A stretch of 64,000 bases of DNA from Siphonodentalium dalli (GCA_032622095.1 CP136069.1:72129319-72193318), one strand, 5' to 3'; positions 34,946 to 47,566 are shown, counted from the stretch's first letter. Notes: generated from the sequence alone by a model not told the origin. Made by a program: numbers and translations.

Positions 34946-35177
34946 TTAAAGGGGTACTGTAAACAACGTGGTAATTATAATGAAAATGAATAAACGGCTG
35001 GAGTAATAAATTCATTATCACTATAATTACCATATTTGCGTCGTTCATAGAGCACATGAGTGTATTTTGTACTAATCCATGGCTCAAATTCAATCGTTTG
35101 TTGCATATATTCTGTTGAGTATTAAAGGAGATAGTCCCATAAATGGTCAGATTTAGTGTAGAGTGTCCCTTTAAAGA
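34946..35177. mobile_element. MITE family F, full copy
   Basis: Ends ATTAAAGGGGTACTGTA and GAGTGTCCCTTTAA are imperfect inverses. The internal inverted block GGTAATTATAATGAAAATGA / CACTATAATTACCATA forms a hairpin. It is colinear with 649-854. Confidence 0.72.
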
Positions 35178-35309
35178 TACGGATGGCCTTCGTGATTGGT
35201 ATAGCTGTTAAAATAGTCACATCCGTTAAAACCGCAATAAACACATAGAATGTTGACAGATCTTTTTCTCATACCAATCATACATATCGCATAAATGGCA
35301 TGTTATTAT

Positions 35310-36485
35310 CAATTCAATTCAATTCAGGATCGTATGTATGGTATCGCCGTGTTAGTAAACGAACAAGATAGTCAAAGACTGCGGGATCGCTCACCAGACT
35401 GCAAAGACTGATCAGACTGGGACTCTGGAGACCACAACAGTCAGAACTTTTCATAATCACTTTAAAAGAATTAGATCTAAACAGGATATGTGGCTAGAGA
35501 GGCTTCATGTATGTAGATCAGTGAATATCTACCTTTAAATTACCAACTGTACACTACAGATCACCCCCTCCTCCTACAGCTCAACATGTCCCCTCCCGAC
35601 CGGGCTCCAGACTCCCAAGTCTTAGGTTGGAATTTCACAACCGACATCTCAAACTTTCTCAATTGTTGGAAATTTCCAATCTCACAAGCGCCTTTTTATA
35701 AAACCATTTAGACATGTTTAAAGCCCAATTATCCATGGACCCAAAAACACCATATGTATGTCAGATTAATCAGCCAGGTAGTTCCAAGGTAGATGTTTTA
35801 ATGAATTTGGTATTTTAATGATTTTATTAGACACAAAAGTCTTAAGTCCCCATAGCCCCGTCATTTCTTAACAGGTTGACCTCATGTCAACAAATCTTAA
35901 TCTCATTCACCATATGTAGGCTAAATAGTCCAACCTCTCTTGAGAAGACATTTTAAGTATTACTATAGAGACATACAGTTATGTCCCTGGTCACACCCTA
36001 TTTAACCTGGTGACCACATCTGAATAAATTTGAATCCCAGACACCAAAGAGCCCTTCATACTAAATATCAGTAAAATAAACCTGATGGTCCGTGTGAAGG
36101 AAGCATATTAAGAGGAAAACTGTCCTTTGCTTGGCCACTATTTGACCAGGTGACCCCATTTTAACAAATTTGAACTACAGTCACCAAAGGACCATTCACG
36201 CCAAATATGAACCCACTCAACCTGATGGTACACGAGAAGTCGTTTTTAAGAATTACTATGGAGGGCAATAGTTATGGCCCTGGCTTCACAACCGTTTGAC
36301 AGAGTGACCTCATTTGAACAAATCTGAATGTGAGTCAACTAGGGAACATCCACACCAAATATGAACCCATTCAGTCTTATGATCTAGAGAGGATGTTCAA
36401 AGAATTGTTGACCGATGGATGGACGGACAGAGAGATGAACAGATGAGATGAGAAGTGATGTCTATAGCTTCGTCTCAGGTGAGCT
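35310..36485. repeat. Degenerate mollusc-type repeat cluster (family R), part 1
   Basis: A leading block (GACTGCGGGATCGC, CACCAGACTGCAAAGAC, AGTCAGAACTT) matches 45140-45330, followed by a TTGGAAATTTCC patch. About four units of TGACCYCATTTGAACAAATC, AGTCACCAAAGGACC, CCAAATATGAACC and TTAAGAATTACTATGGAG follow. It ends with GATGGATGGACGGACAGA, TCGTCTCAGGTGAGCTTAAA. This is a long-decayed dispersed repeat without coding frames. Confidence 0.7.
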
Positions 36486-36889
36486 TAAAAATTACATTTC
36501 ATTGAAAAAATCTGTCAATCAACCCCCCCCCCCCCCAACACTGGGGACATCCCTGAGAGAATATGACATACATGATTTATTTGAATGCCTGACTACATTA
36601 GCTTAACAAAATTCCCATGACCTTGAAAGCCAGTGCATTCTCTGGGATTAAATTGCATTCATGAAACCACTATCAGCATGTCTTGGAGAGGTGTTGACAT
36701 TTAGATAATTAGGTTTTAACGACTGCACAAACAGCTTTGTGTCAAAACAAGGATTTTAATGGGGTGAACTAGGTAGAGATAATGTGGTATGGTACAGCGT
36801 GGTGTGGCAGGGACAGGAGGTGGGGTGGGGGAGGGTGGGTGTGGTAGCTGTGATGTGTCTAAAAAAAATAAAGGTCAAAATGCAAAAAT
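36486..36889. other. No gene; C run and GGTGGGG-rich stretch
   Basis: A C homopolymer near 36522-36536 and a G/T-rich segment (36785-36850) that gives a low-complexity minus-strand frame. Confidence 0.5.
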
Positions 36890-37436
36890 GTTTTGTTTTT
36901 TTAGTTATGTCCCTGGCTCTGCCCCTGTATGACCCAATGAACCCCATTTGAACAAATCTGAACCACAGTCACACAAGGTCCCTCCGTACCAAATATAAGC
37001 TAAATCGGCCCAATATTTTTTGAGAAGAAGTCATTCTAAGAATTACTATAAGTTATAACTTATGGCCCTGGTTTCTTAAATAATTGACCGGGTGACCTCA
37101 TTTGAACAAATCTGAACACCAGTCACACAAGGACCCTCCATACCAAATATTAGCTAAATCGGCCCAATGGTCCTGGGCAAGGAGTCGTTGTAAGAATTAC
37201 TATGGAGGAATAGAGTTATAGCCCTGGTTTCGCAACTATTTGACCCAGTAACCTCATTTGAACAAATCTGAATGAGAGTCACCTATATAGGGAACATCCA
37301 CACCAAATATGAACCAATTCGGTCTTACAGTTCCAGAGGAGATGTTCAAACAATTGTAGACGGATGGACGGATGGACGACGGACGAGGAGTGATGACTAT
37401 AGCTCCACCGGAGACTTCGTCTCAAGTGAGCTAAAA
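36890..37436. repeat. Family R repeat, part 2
   Basis: Three units: CCCATTTGAACAAATCTGAA, CAGTCACACAAGGTCCCTCC, CAAATATAAGCTAAATCGGC. It ends GATGGACGGATGGACGACGG, GACTATAGCTCCACCGGAGA, CTTCGTCTCAAGTGAGCTAA. A shorter copy is at 46060-46345. Confidence 0.75.
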
Positions 37437-37586
37437 ACCATATTATGTTACAATGCAGTATATATGCAAAGCGATTACGTTTGTGAAGCGTCTCAGCTAA
37501 CGCTCTAAATGTAATGCATTTTGCAGCTTCTTTTGAGATCTGTTTTCTTTTGATTTGTTAAAAAGGCATAAAGCTCTAGTTTTTGA

Positions 37587-37760
37587 TCATGTGATATATA
37601 AGATCTTCAACTTGTTATGTTGGGATATAAGATTTTATGAAACTCGTTTGATAAATTTGATTCACAACTCGTCTACGACTCGTTGTGAATCAAATTTATC
37701 AAACTCGTTTCATAAATCTTATATCCCAACATAACTCGTTGGAGATCCTCTATATATAGC
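37587..37760. mobile_element. Foldback family N, copy 2
   Basis: It opens GATCATGTGATATATAAGAT. The arms TATGTTGGGATATAAGATTT, ATGAAACTCGTTTGATAAAT and TTGATTCACAACTCGT have inverse partners to the right, and it closes AACTCGTTGGAGATCCTCTA. Near-perfect stem, loop CTACG. The stem sequence is unrelated to copy 1. Confidence 0.78.
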
Positions 37761-37995
37761 ATTTATATAACTTACCTGACCCCAAGTCCCTGTATGCCCA
37801 CATGATAAGTGGTCTTGAGTGGTTGAAAGGCGTTCATATGTGTATGAGTCTTTGGTTTAATGATAATTGGAGTTTCAAGGTATCTTGATTCTTGAATCTT
37901 ACTGCATGCAAATTTTAGAATTGGCACAGGTGCATGATCGTTTTGTTAGTAAAGTGTACAGTAACGTAAGAAGTGAGCAACGGCTTCTGCATTAA

Positions 37996-38376
37996 CCCTT
38001 TACCCAACAGAAGGGCCCTGTGCCAATGCATTCTCTTATATATGCGAGTCGACCATAGGTCGCCTCGCATATATAAGAGAATGCATTGGCTTAACACATT
38101 AAAAATTATAAAATTGTTAAAGAATGTAAGAAAAAATTGTAAAAAAAGAATTTTTTTAGGCCAATGCATTCTCTTATATATGCGAGGCGACCTATGGTCG
38201 ACTCGCATATATAAGAGAATGCATTGGCACAGGGCATAACTGTAACCATCACAATGTGGTCAAGGAGCCGGTTCCAATGATATCCATATTTGTATGGTTC
38301 TATTGAGACAGACCGAAGATATTTTAGGCTGTTGAACTTTATTTGGCCGGTTTTGGCCGGTTTGTTGGGTAAAGGG
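37996..38376. mobile_element. TTAA MITE, family A, intact copy
   Basis: TTAA flanks (37992-37995 and 38377-38380), CCCTTTACCCAACAG start and GTTGGGTAAAGGG end. Both hairpins (38026-38093 and 38160-38228) are complete. The tail contains ATCACAATGTGGTCAAGGAG and ATATCCATATTTGTATGG. This is the best reference copy in the window. Confidence 0.92.
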
Positions 38377-38997
38377 TTAATAGATTGAAACGAGCATATA
38401 CACATTATATATGTATACGGCATACACACTCATTTTTATTTAACGGATTGATCGCGTTTACCCGTCAATTCATCACCATCGTTACTCGTCCTTCGGTTAA
38501 CATGCCATCAATAATTTAAAAAATTTCAATCGATCAACATATACATCGCAATTTCCTTGCATGCATGGTCTGAGTGCCGTTAGCATGCATATTCGATATG
38601 TGGGTGAATATATATATGCAATCACCTGATTAACCCTTGCATGCGTATATACTCACTGACGAGCAGTCCATGCACTTGGAGAATGTAAGTTCGTCAAACG
38701 GCCTAAAGGCCAGAAGAACAGAAAGACTGTCAATCCTACATAATGATATGTCTTTTGCGCTTGCATTATAAAACTGCCCTCTAAATGGGAAATGTCGTAG
38801 CCTGAATTTATATCTCCTCTGATATATGTGAATTTATGTCACGATATGTTACTATACCATATAATATAGCTGTTGAAAGTGACATTAAACCCCAATTAAC
38901 CATAACGAATTGCCCTCCGGGCTCCAAATCAATTATAGACCATTCCAATATATGCTTATATGTCTAAATGGGAGACTCCATGTACCAATGGTACGGT
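38377..38997. other. No gene; possible family D fragment at the end
   Basis: Unique-looking DNA. ATTATAGACCATTCCAATAT and GTCTAAATGGGAGACT near 38932-38975 resemble a family D end. Confidence 0.45.
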
Positions 38998-39230
38998 TAT
39001 AACCCTTTCCATATACTAAAACATCATTGATGAGTATTATCACATATAGGAAATGTTCAGATACTAAGTTCAACAAATTACCACATATCATTTGTTGAAC
39101 TTATTATCCAAACATTTCCCTCAACAAATAGGACTCCTTCTGCACTTTTATTTATATGTCGTCTGATATTGGCAACCTAAAATCCCTCCAAATCAATAAT
39201 TGATCATTCCGATTTTCGATTCTATAAAGT
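38998..39230. mobile_element. MITE family D, full-length type
   Basis: It starts AACCCTTTCCATATACTAAA, then AACATCATTGATGAGTATT, GGAAATGTTCAGATACTAAG, the TTCAACAAA/TTTGTTGAA hairpin, CATTTCCCTCAACAAATA and CTCCTTCTGCACTTTTATTT. The right terminus is decayed. It is followed by TATATATTTATATA tracts to 39270. Confidence 0.72.
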
Positions 39231-39270
39231 ATATATATATTTATATATTTATATATATATTTATATACGG

Positions 39271-40260
39271 AAGTCTCAAAATATATAGTAGATTACCAAA
39301 CATTCCCCAGGTGACTTTCTAGTCAATGAGTATCCAGTCATCAGAGTGTGAATACCCGCCACGGGTTGTGAACCCTATAATTGAAGTCGAGTTTACATCG
39401 TATACATTCACTATAGTTAAAACACCATATATAATGCTAGCCCGGGGTATTTCTTCATGTTTGACCGATTTATTTGACATGCATGCAGCTTAAGACCCAC
39501 TCCTTTGTGACCTCTGAGTAGTGACGTACATTGTGTATAATATGTACTAAATACTACAATATTGGTGCGACAGAAGTCACCAAAGTATATAGAACAACAA
39601 TGCTCTATACTTGAAGTAATCCGAACAACAACGCTGGGTATTCAGACGCCAGCTGGAAACTTTCCAATAATATATACATATATATAACTTCTAATAAATG
39701 TCCGCAAATTAAAGGGGTATACAATGTTAAATAGTGGGATTGTGAATTCGGTCTAGTTAGCGGGGTTGCAGTTTCAATGTCAAATGTGGACAACCGGGAC
39801 GAAACTAATCTAGTTTCTTTCCTGGCTGCATGCATTATCGTACGTTGCTTCTTTTATTCCACGTGACCCAGCATGGTAGCGGCCATATAGAGCAGAGGAT
39901 GGTCATAGAATGGGCGTGTGATTAGCTGATCCTCTTGCACTGCACCTACCGGTACATGCACCGGTGATACCGGTGTAAAATTGTGACTCGTTCTGCTCTA
40001 TAGATGAGCAAGAAAACCTCATATATACAAACGAAAAACAGCAACATTCTGATAACAAAATATATGCATTCTGATAACATGCTCTATGGAAATATTTGAA
40101 ATTCCGTTTTCGGGACATAATTTGATCCCTTTCGTTTAACACTTTACCTCTGACTGAAAGGTGATGAGATTGCTTTGATATCTACCCCTTCTTTCCATTA
40201 AGTTCGCTTCCATCGGATCTGGGCTAACAACGATCATGGCGAACCCAATCCATTTGTTTC
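39271..40260. other. No recognised feature
   Basis: Unique-looking DNA; no supported gene. Confidence 0.5.
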
Positions 40261-40475
40261 TTACCCCTTTCTTTGCTAAATGGATTCGCAAAGTCGGTTA
40301 AAAAGTGTACATCTGAGTGGTCTATTATTAATTTGGAGGGATGTTAATGTGATAAAAGCAGACGACATATAAATAAAAGTGTAGAAAGAGGTCTATTTAT
40401 TAAGGGAAATGCTTAGATAATAAGTTCAACAACGTTTGTTGAACTTATTACCTAAACAAATATTTCAAGTGTGTA
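40261..40475. mobile_element. MITE family D copy
   Basis: TTACCCCTTTCTTTGCTAAA, AAAAAGTGTACATCTGAGTG, GGTCTATTATTAATTTGGAG, AAAAGCAGACGACATATAAA, TAAGGGAAATGCTTAGATAA and a tight AAGTTCAACAACG/TTTGTTGAACTT hairpin. It is in the orientation opposite to 53962-54207. Confidence 0.72.
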
Positions 40476-40550
40476 CTTTATACACGACGTTTTCTTGCGC
40501 TAAAATCGTTTGGATTAGCTTTTCCCATCCCGGTTGGTGCTTCCAGCAAT

Positions 40551-40925
40551 ATACGTGTGATGTGTTCACTGTTCACCAATGTACCGATCATGTTCACGAT
40601 CTCAGAAACAATCCATATATACGTGTGATGTGTTCACTGTTCACCAATGTACCAATCACGTTCACGACCTCAGAAACAATGCATATATAAGTGTGATGTG
40701 TTCATCCATATACTTATCTTCACCCATGTATATACCAATCAGATTCATGCCCTCAAAAACATGAATATATACACGTGATGTGTTCACCCATGTACCAATC
40801 AGATTCGTGCGCTCATAAACATGAATATACATTTGATGTGTTCACCCATGTACCAATCAGATTCGTGCGCTCATAAACATGAATATATACATGTGATTTG
40901 TTCACCCATGTACCATAATGAGTCT
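40551..40925. repeat. 62-79 bp tandem array, 6 units
   Basis: Units contain ATACGTGTGATGTGTTCAC, CAATGTACCAATCAGATTC (variants), and CTCATAAACATGAATATATA. Spacing is about 69 bp in the first half and 62 bp in the second. Confidence 0.85.
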
Positions 40926-42189
40926 GCGTTCAGCCATTTATTGCATGGAGGAGATTAATAGTTTCCAAGCAGCATCTACTTATCTCGGAGTGATTTGTAA
41001 TGAAGAGCTGCTTATCGTCAAATGACTCACTATTAGTCTAACTCTATAATCTCATAACTGAGTTCTCATTGGTACCCGTCGCAGATAAAGGTTCATTATA
41101 CGATAGACTCTATCGAGATTCCTGCATGTGAAGGACTAGATTATTATGTTTGTATAACGCCAGAAAGATATACGGATACCAATGTTTTTATACATTCCAG
41201 GTGCAACTTTGTTCCGGAACGCTCGCGTTCTGCTCCATTCATTGCTACATCTGTTTGAGTATCATGCATGCTGATATGCATGTGGTATCATAACCTTTTA
41301 ATTAATTAATTAATTAATTAATTATCCCATCGATAATTATAGAAGTGTGTTGTGGAATTAACTATATTCACTTGGAGGGTTGAAGATTTGGACGTCACAA
41401 AGAACTCGACCATGACAGTAAAGCTCCAGACACTATTGCTATAGGATTATATTTGAAGTCGCGGTATCTCTTTGTATTGGTCCAAGGGTTACCGCTAAAT
41501 ATATATTAATTATATATTTACTATTATGAAACCTATATCCAGTTATTGGGCTTTGGATAAAGTATATAATGTTTAGTTAATCCATGAACAGCGAACGTGC
41601 CTCACTTCCCATAATTGGTTTTGATAAATTGATATTCTGTTCATTTCTGTGGGTATCCCTTCATGAAATTCAGGTCCAATTTCACATTCCTCTTGGTTTC
41701 ATGGTGTTACCTCATGGGAGTGGGAACTACTCGCATATAAATGCTGAATCAGCCCATTAGCTCGATGTATTCAGGTTAGGTCAAATACAAAATTGCTCTG
41801 TTACCTATGTGTTGGTCCAAAAAATCCAGACAGACAGGAAGGGAAATCTAATATTCTTGCATTTAGAATGAGCGTTACAAAGATTATTTATAGGCAAATT
41901 TACCGTTTCCTTGTTTCATAATTCAGTTATATGTGTGCAACAAAACCATCCATATGACCCCACTTGCGTAAACTATAGCATGCACTCAGTCAAAGTCATT
42001 GCAGCAACCATATTTCATTGTTGACACACAATGGCCAATACAACAATTGAAGACATTGCATACAAACATTTGAAGCTTCTGAAATGTGAATTTATTTGTT
42101 TTTGACTTATTGGCCACGATTTTCTATTTCAATACTCGATATAGTTATAGCGAGGGATATGGCGACGGGTTGGCGGTCTCACACCCACC
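40926..42189. other. No gene seen
   Basis: Unique-looking DNA with a TTAATTAATTAATTAATTAA run at 41298-41323. Confidence 0.5.
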
Positions 42190-42370
42190 CTTCCCCCAAC
42201 TTTATTCAAAATTGTCAACAATTGGAAATTTCATGCCTGACACATGCAACATTAGTCGGGGTTGTCAGTTTGGAAATTTCCAAACAGTTAGAAATTTTGG
42301 TGTACCAGTTGGAAAGTTCCAACCTAAGCAGGGTGCAAATGATATATTTCATACATGGGAGTTTGGTCTG
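42190..42370. repeat. Dispersed repeat family I copy (inverted)
   Basis: CAACAATTGGAAATTTCATG, CCTGACACATGCAACATTAG, GTTTGGAAATTTCCAAACAG and TTGGAAAGTTCCAACCTAAG. The 129-codon frame across this stretch and the next MITE is an artefact. Confidence 0.72.
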
Positions 42371-42439
42371 GTTCAAGGCTGAAAATTACCTTAAGAAAAT
42401 CTGCCTAATTTGGTGTCAAATAGGACTGTCGATCTTTAG

Positions 42440-42663
42440 CCCTTTCTTGAGGTTCATGACGGGAGCTGCGCTGGTGCAGCATTAAAGATCATGTGCCAGT
42501 GAAGTATCTTATATATGCGAGTCTCGCATAGTGAGCCTCGCATATATAAGAGAATGCACCAGCCTACGAATATTCTCTTATATATGCGAGGCTCCCTATG
42601 GGTGACTTGCATATATATAACAGAATGCATTGGCACAGGGTTTTCGCAAAATTTCAGGAAGGG
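42440..42663. mobile_element. TTAA-type hairpin MITE, family B
   Basis: Starts CCCTTTCTTGAGGTTCATGA after TTAG, continues GCATTAAAGATCATGTGCC, and has two hairpins (loops GTCTCGCATAGTGAGCC and GGCTCCCTATGGGTGAC). It ends CAAAATTTCAGGAAGGG before TTAA (42664-42667). The two loops differ from one another. Confidence 0.77.
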
Positions 42664-43115
42664 TTAAGCAGACAAATTATAGGCATGTGTTTACGAGAAG
42701 AACGAATGCCACGCATACATGTTCATCGTCTTGGCTGTAGTTTCTTCCGAAAACTATACGCCGAAAACCGATTTACTTCAAATATAAGTTGCAGTAAACT
42801 GAGCTAAAAAAAAAGTTTGTTAGTCATCACTACGCTATATGGGTATAGAAACATGCTATTGTGAGAATTTCATTTGTCTTCACGTGCTTCTTTGTCATTT
42901 CATATAGTAGTGTGTATATGTCGTGACATGTGTAAAATGGCGATGTATACTGTTCAGTTTATCCGCAATTTGTAGGTATATACATACATGGACGTGGCTA
43001 AAGGGTATCAGTGGTGGTGTCTATACATAGACGTTTCCAACTGCACCCCGGTGGGGTCAAACATTTGTTTTTCGGTTGGGCGGTCAAGAGGATACAAAAG
43101 CACATTTTTCTGCAG
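42664..43115. other. No recognised feature
   Basis: Unique-looking DNA; a family I-type TTTCCAACTGCACCCC flank lies near 43036. Confidence 0.45.
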
Positions 43116-44090
43116 TTAAGGGGGAGACGCACGTTTTGCATAAATCACAGTAAATCCAGCCAGAAATGGCAAGTGATTTTCAACAAACAATTTCTCTGGA
43201 TCTATCTGGTGAACAATCTTGAATTTTACATATGATAATTTTCATTATATATAGAATCAGAGCAATTATAAAGAGACAATAACAATAATGGATTTTAATA
43301 CATTTGAGAGGTTGAAAATATTTGTTTCGTTTCTGCCCCTTTTGGTACCGAGAACTGCCAGAAAAATTTATAAATTCAAACAACATGTCAACCATCAAAT
43401 AGCTTATTGTCTTGACTCCATGAGAGGAGGCTTCATTTGTATCATAATGTTGAGTTAGCTTTTTAATTGCATATTATAGCATCATACCCCAAGTATTATA
43501 ATGAAGAATAAAGCAGTCACAAACATGCCAGCCCAATGAAAACAAATGTTCAAATGTGGTGCTGTCCACTCAAGCAGGGAGCAATCAACATAAATTAGGC
43601 CACAGTGTTAAGAGATATGGTGGTCAGATTTAACTTGGTTGTGAACCCATGACCCAGAACTCAACTGAGCCCAATTTTTCAATGACCAACAAACATGGCA
43701 TGAAAATTCTCAATAATAAAAAATTATTTATGGTAGTTGTCTTTCTGAATGAAAATAATCATTTAATTTCATGAATCAAGAAAAAATGAGTCTCCTCTCA
43801 TGATCTCCAGATATGATATCATGTATATATGAAATGCACTTTCGAAAAAAATCTGTTTTACAGTAGTTCTCGGTACCTGAACACAGTGAAATTTTAAAGA
43901 TTTTTCATGCCATAAAAGTAAAGTAAATGAGATTATAATAACCAAATGTCCAATGGTTCTTATATATGGTACCACAATAATCTCTTGTACAAAATTTCAC
44001 AAAGATATTCCTGATAGATTCTGATAGATTTAGAGATAATACATTTTGAAATACCAGGAAATTTTGGCAAAACGTGCGTCTGACCCTTAA
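43116..44090. mobile_element. TTAA-bounded inverted-repeat element, 975 bp
   Basis: TTAAGGGGGAGACGCACGTT at the left and AACGTGCGTCTGACCCTTAA at the right are inverses beginning and ending in TTAA. Further inverted pairs lie inside (TACCGAGAACT / AGTTCTCGGTA; ATGAGAGGAGGCTC-type / GAGTCTCCTCTCATG). It is AT-rich with no transposase. TTAA edges suggest piggyBac-like mobilisation. Confidence 0.65.
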
Positions 44091-45139
44091 ACAAAATCCT
44101 CTAGACTTTTCGACTATTTTTGGCCTTAAACTTGGAGATAATGTAATATTTACACCAAAACTGCCTTTAGACAGTCATTATAAATTGTTTCTTGTTGTAA
44201 AATTACTAAATGCCAGATATAATAATACAAGTCAGTCTGTAACTTCGAACAAAAAAGCATGGGCACATTGCATAATCAATCACTGCATGCCGTGCCAAAC
44301 TAGGCTGATCACATACACCAACCTATAATAGATGGCTGAGATATAGGAAACGGACAGAAAGCGGTTAAAATTCTTATATTCTTCCGAAAAAAAATTCGCG
44401 TTTCTATATATTTGGGGTGTCGAGAAATGGTCTAAAAAAAACTTGCTAAAACGGAACAAATATTTAGTTGAGAGGTCGGTGGTTGCCAAAAATGGCCAAA
44501 GGTATAAAAAAAATTTTATCATACTGTCATATATGTATGTGTCTGTAATTATTTTTCCACACACCACTGCCTATACCAGGCAAATTTATTTTTGAATATT
44601 TGTTTCTGGAATTAAAACACTTGACCTAGTTTAAAAAAAAACAGTTGAATTGAAAAATAAATACACCAACCAACTGTTTAATGGAACAAATTCCAAGCCG
44701 ACCCGCCAGATAAATATGTATTGTTTTCAATTCCGCACAAAGTAACACCCAGAAATATTTACACGGCGATTTGCATGGAAATTTCCATTCAAAAATTGGT
44801 CACTTGCGTGACGTCCTCCTTGGTGGGCTCATTGTAGCACGATCTTGTTACAATGTGGTATAGAAACCAATGGTAGTTTTATGAAGTTTAATCGCAATAT
44901 GGATCATTAAGTGTCGTTGACAATGGAGCTTACGTAATTATCTCAAGAATGAGACCGGGCCTTCGATTATTACCCGTTCATCCAAATTGACCCGATTGTT
45001 TTTTTGTTATGTTCCTATATAGCCGTACTTGAATTTCATTTCACAAAGGCTGATTGTGTGTGTGTGGGGGAGGGGTTTTGCTGGGACACCATAGTTACCT
45101 ATTACAGATTTATTACCAACATCTCGAGCGTTGTATTAA
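44091..45139. other. No recognised feature
   Basis: Unique-looking AT-rich DNA. A 95-codon minus frame (44280-44567) has no domain or splice context. GTGTGTGTGTGGGGGAGGGG lies near 45056. Confidence 0.5.
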
Positions 45140-45700
45140 ACAAGACAGTCAATGACTGTGGGTCGCCCACCAGACTGTAAGGACAGAGAAGACGGGGATT
45201 CTGACGACTACAAGAGTCAGTACTTGACAAAATCACTTAAGACAAGTAGTTCTAAACATGGACATAGCTGGATGTTCTCAGATGAGCAGGGCTCTTCACC
45301 TTGAAATTTCTAATTGCACATCACTGACAAATCTCCAACCTCTTACCTTTTAAAGAGGACAACCATACCACAGTACTAAGTTCACAAAAATCCTTTTGTA
45401 CATTCCTCTTAGGTTGAATTTTACGACTGGTACCAGTACTTCAAGCTCTCAAACGTTTGATAATTACCAACCTGACACCCCCCATAAAGTTAAAATTTGT
45501 AGCCAATTCGGTCCAACAGTTTAACCTGAAGTAGGAACATATGGACTGATGGTTTAAAACATACATGTTAGAAAATCAAACCAAACTACGAGAACAATTC
45601 TAACTTATTTTTGGTGTGAACATCTAATCTACAACTAATGTAGTATCAGGCATGAAATTTTTAACTGTTTAACTTTTGATCAAAGTAGGGGGTCAAATAT
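45140..45700. repeat. Family R lead block plus family I copy
   Basis: CAGACTGTAAGGACAGAG, GGGGATTCTGACGACTA and AGAGTCAGTACTTGACAAAA match 35385-35460. AGGTTGAATTTTACGACTGG, TCCTACAACTAATG-like blocks and CAGGCATGAAATTTTTAACT are family I. Confidence 0.6.
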
Positions 45701-45994
45701 CCACCCCTCTACACTCCCTCCCCATTGCCTCAAACATTGCCCCAACCCAGGCTGTCTAGAAATCAATATCATTATACCAGTACCAAACAGCATAGAGGAG
45801 AGTTAAGTCTCTTATCTGCCCCTATTAGAACAAATGTGAATCCTCATCTATGAGATCCATTCATCTAGTAATATCAATAAAAAAAACCCAATTTTTCTTT
45901 GAAAAATCAGGGTATGATTTCACCTGGATAAGTGGTGGCTAAGAAACTAATATTGGAACAGCCGAGTCTGTATTAGTGTGTCTGACCTTTGCAT

Positions 45995-46345
45995 GTGAAT
46001 TTAATGACAGTATTCCGCAAGGTGGACTAACATAACCGAATTCACCCTCTGGGGACCTCATTTCCTAAAATGACCCCATTTGAACAAATCTGAACCCCGA
46101 CCGTCCAAGGCCCATCCATACCAAATATAAGCTATATATATATAGGCCCAATGGTTCTTGAGAAAAAACTGTTTTAAGAATTACTATGGAGGTAAAGAGT
46201 TATGGCCCTGGCTTCGCACCTGCATGTATTTGATGTGATGAACTTAATTGAACAAATCTGATTGTGAGACACATAGGGAACATGCACACTGAACTATATA
46301 AACACATTCGGTCTTTAATATGGAGAAGAAAACAATTGTTGATAG
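45995..46345. repeat. Family E half-copy and short family R copy
   Basis: CCGAATTCACCCTCTGGGGA followed by CCTCATTTC is a family E end. It is followed by CCCCATTTGAACAAATCTGA, CCATACCAAATATAAGCTA, TTTTAAGAATTACTATGGAG and GGAACATGCACACTGAAC. Confidence 0.65.
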
Positions 46346-46505
46346 ATGCGTTAATTCGGATTATGCATCTTTAAAAGACTGTAAACTAAAAGCTTTTCTG
46401 AAATCCTGATCGCAATATGTTTCTCGTTACATAAGGAACCAATAGTTACAAACATATCCAGGATTTCTAATAATATCATCCATTATCAATTTTCACAACC
46501 AAATA

Positions 46506-46684
46506 ATGGACACGCGCCTTATGATCTTTGTGTTGTTGTTGGTGGAGGCGGTGCATGGAACAGGAGGGTATGCAGGGATTCCAGCACCCCTTGATATCGA
46601 CCGAACCTTCTGCACAAAAGATAGCATTACATTGGAGGAAAGTACTCTTCTGAAGGTTGTTCCCCGGACATTGCGAGAGTTGGG
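46506..46684 (+). CDS. Candidate first coding exon of a secreted protein
   Basis: The frame opens with a strong leader, MDTRLMIFVLLLVEAVHG, predicted to be cleaved before TGG. About 40 residues follow, with a proline-rich start, one Cys (RTFCTKDS) and an amphipathic LEESTLLKVVPRTLRELG helix. A donor-like GGG|GTGGGT (GT at 46685-46686) leaves two bases of a codon, and family I repeat begins just downstream, so the frame should not be read further. The proposed acceptor at 47566 supplies the one missing base, keeping frame. I do not recognise the family. It could be a neuropeptide or other secreted factor. The minus strand is also open here, which tempers confidence. Confidence 0.38.
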
Positions 46685-46689
46685 GTGGG

Positions 46690-46810
46690 TGTTTCACCTC
46701 CTCCCCAATTTTGGTATAAAATTTCAATAGTTGGAGATATCATGCCTGAGTCCTGACACAACAATCAGTTAGAAATTTCAGATCACATTAAGTTGGTGTA
46801 AACAATATTT
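46690..46810. repeat. Family I fragment
   Basis: TTTCACCTCCTCCCCAATTT, ATTTCAATAGTTGGAGATAT, CATGCCTGAG, CTGACACAACAATCAGTTAG and AAATTTCAG. Confidence 0.6.
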
Positions 46811-47566
46811 ATTCCCAATACAAAAAAATACTGGTGCACGGATGATTATGGATGATTGGAATGAGATGAGACTATTTAACAGCCTATATATTGTGGCTTT
46901 TTTGTGTGCTGTCCTCTCCCAGATCGCCGTTCGGGGCGAATCAGGTGGGAAATTTTGCTGCTTTGAACATTAGATAATTCAGTGATGAATTTAGTATAGA
47001 TCGCACTCAACAACAGATAGCAACAGTAGATAAGAAGTTGAGTGTGTGAGCAGATTTGGGAATTATGGATAACCAAGGAAATGAAAGGACAGTAGTTAGA
47101 TTTATAGATTTAAGAACGTTTTGGGAAGAGAGGATGGTCAGTAGGGGGGGGGGACTGGCATAGTATATAAGGATGTTTAATGTGTATTATGTTGACAATA
47201 AGTTGAAGTTCTTCTGATATTATTATTGTCAAACAAGTATGTAGTGTGAAATTTGTTATTTTTAGACCAATATATAGTGCGAATTTTGTTTTTAATCACT
47301 CGCATAGCTGTCAGCAGGGCAATGGGCATAACAGTTACTGTTAGAATGGAACTTTTCCCCAATGTTAATTATGCATTTTGTACAGGCATCAGTCGAGAGT
47401 TATTAAGGGGAATAGAACCCGCGCATCATGCATGCCCCCTGCCCTGTCGCTCTTCGATGTATTATTTTACACCCTTGGTACTGTCAATTTAAAACTGGTA
47501 AATAGAAGTCTCTCTCTAGTTTAAACGAAGTTAATATACTCACATATATATCAATCTTTGTCATAG
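46811..47566. other. Putative intron; no other feature
   Basis: If the two flanking exons are real this is intronic. Another acceptor-like site (TTTTGTACAG at 47375-47384) opens an alternative in-frame exon (begins HQSRVIKGN after the split glycine codon), so exon structure is unresolved. A 10-base G run lies at 47144. Confidence 0.35.

Noticed and set aside
42096-42485. 129-codon frame
   Set aside because: Crosses a family I repeat and the start of a family B MITE; the reading is set by repeats.
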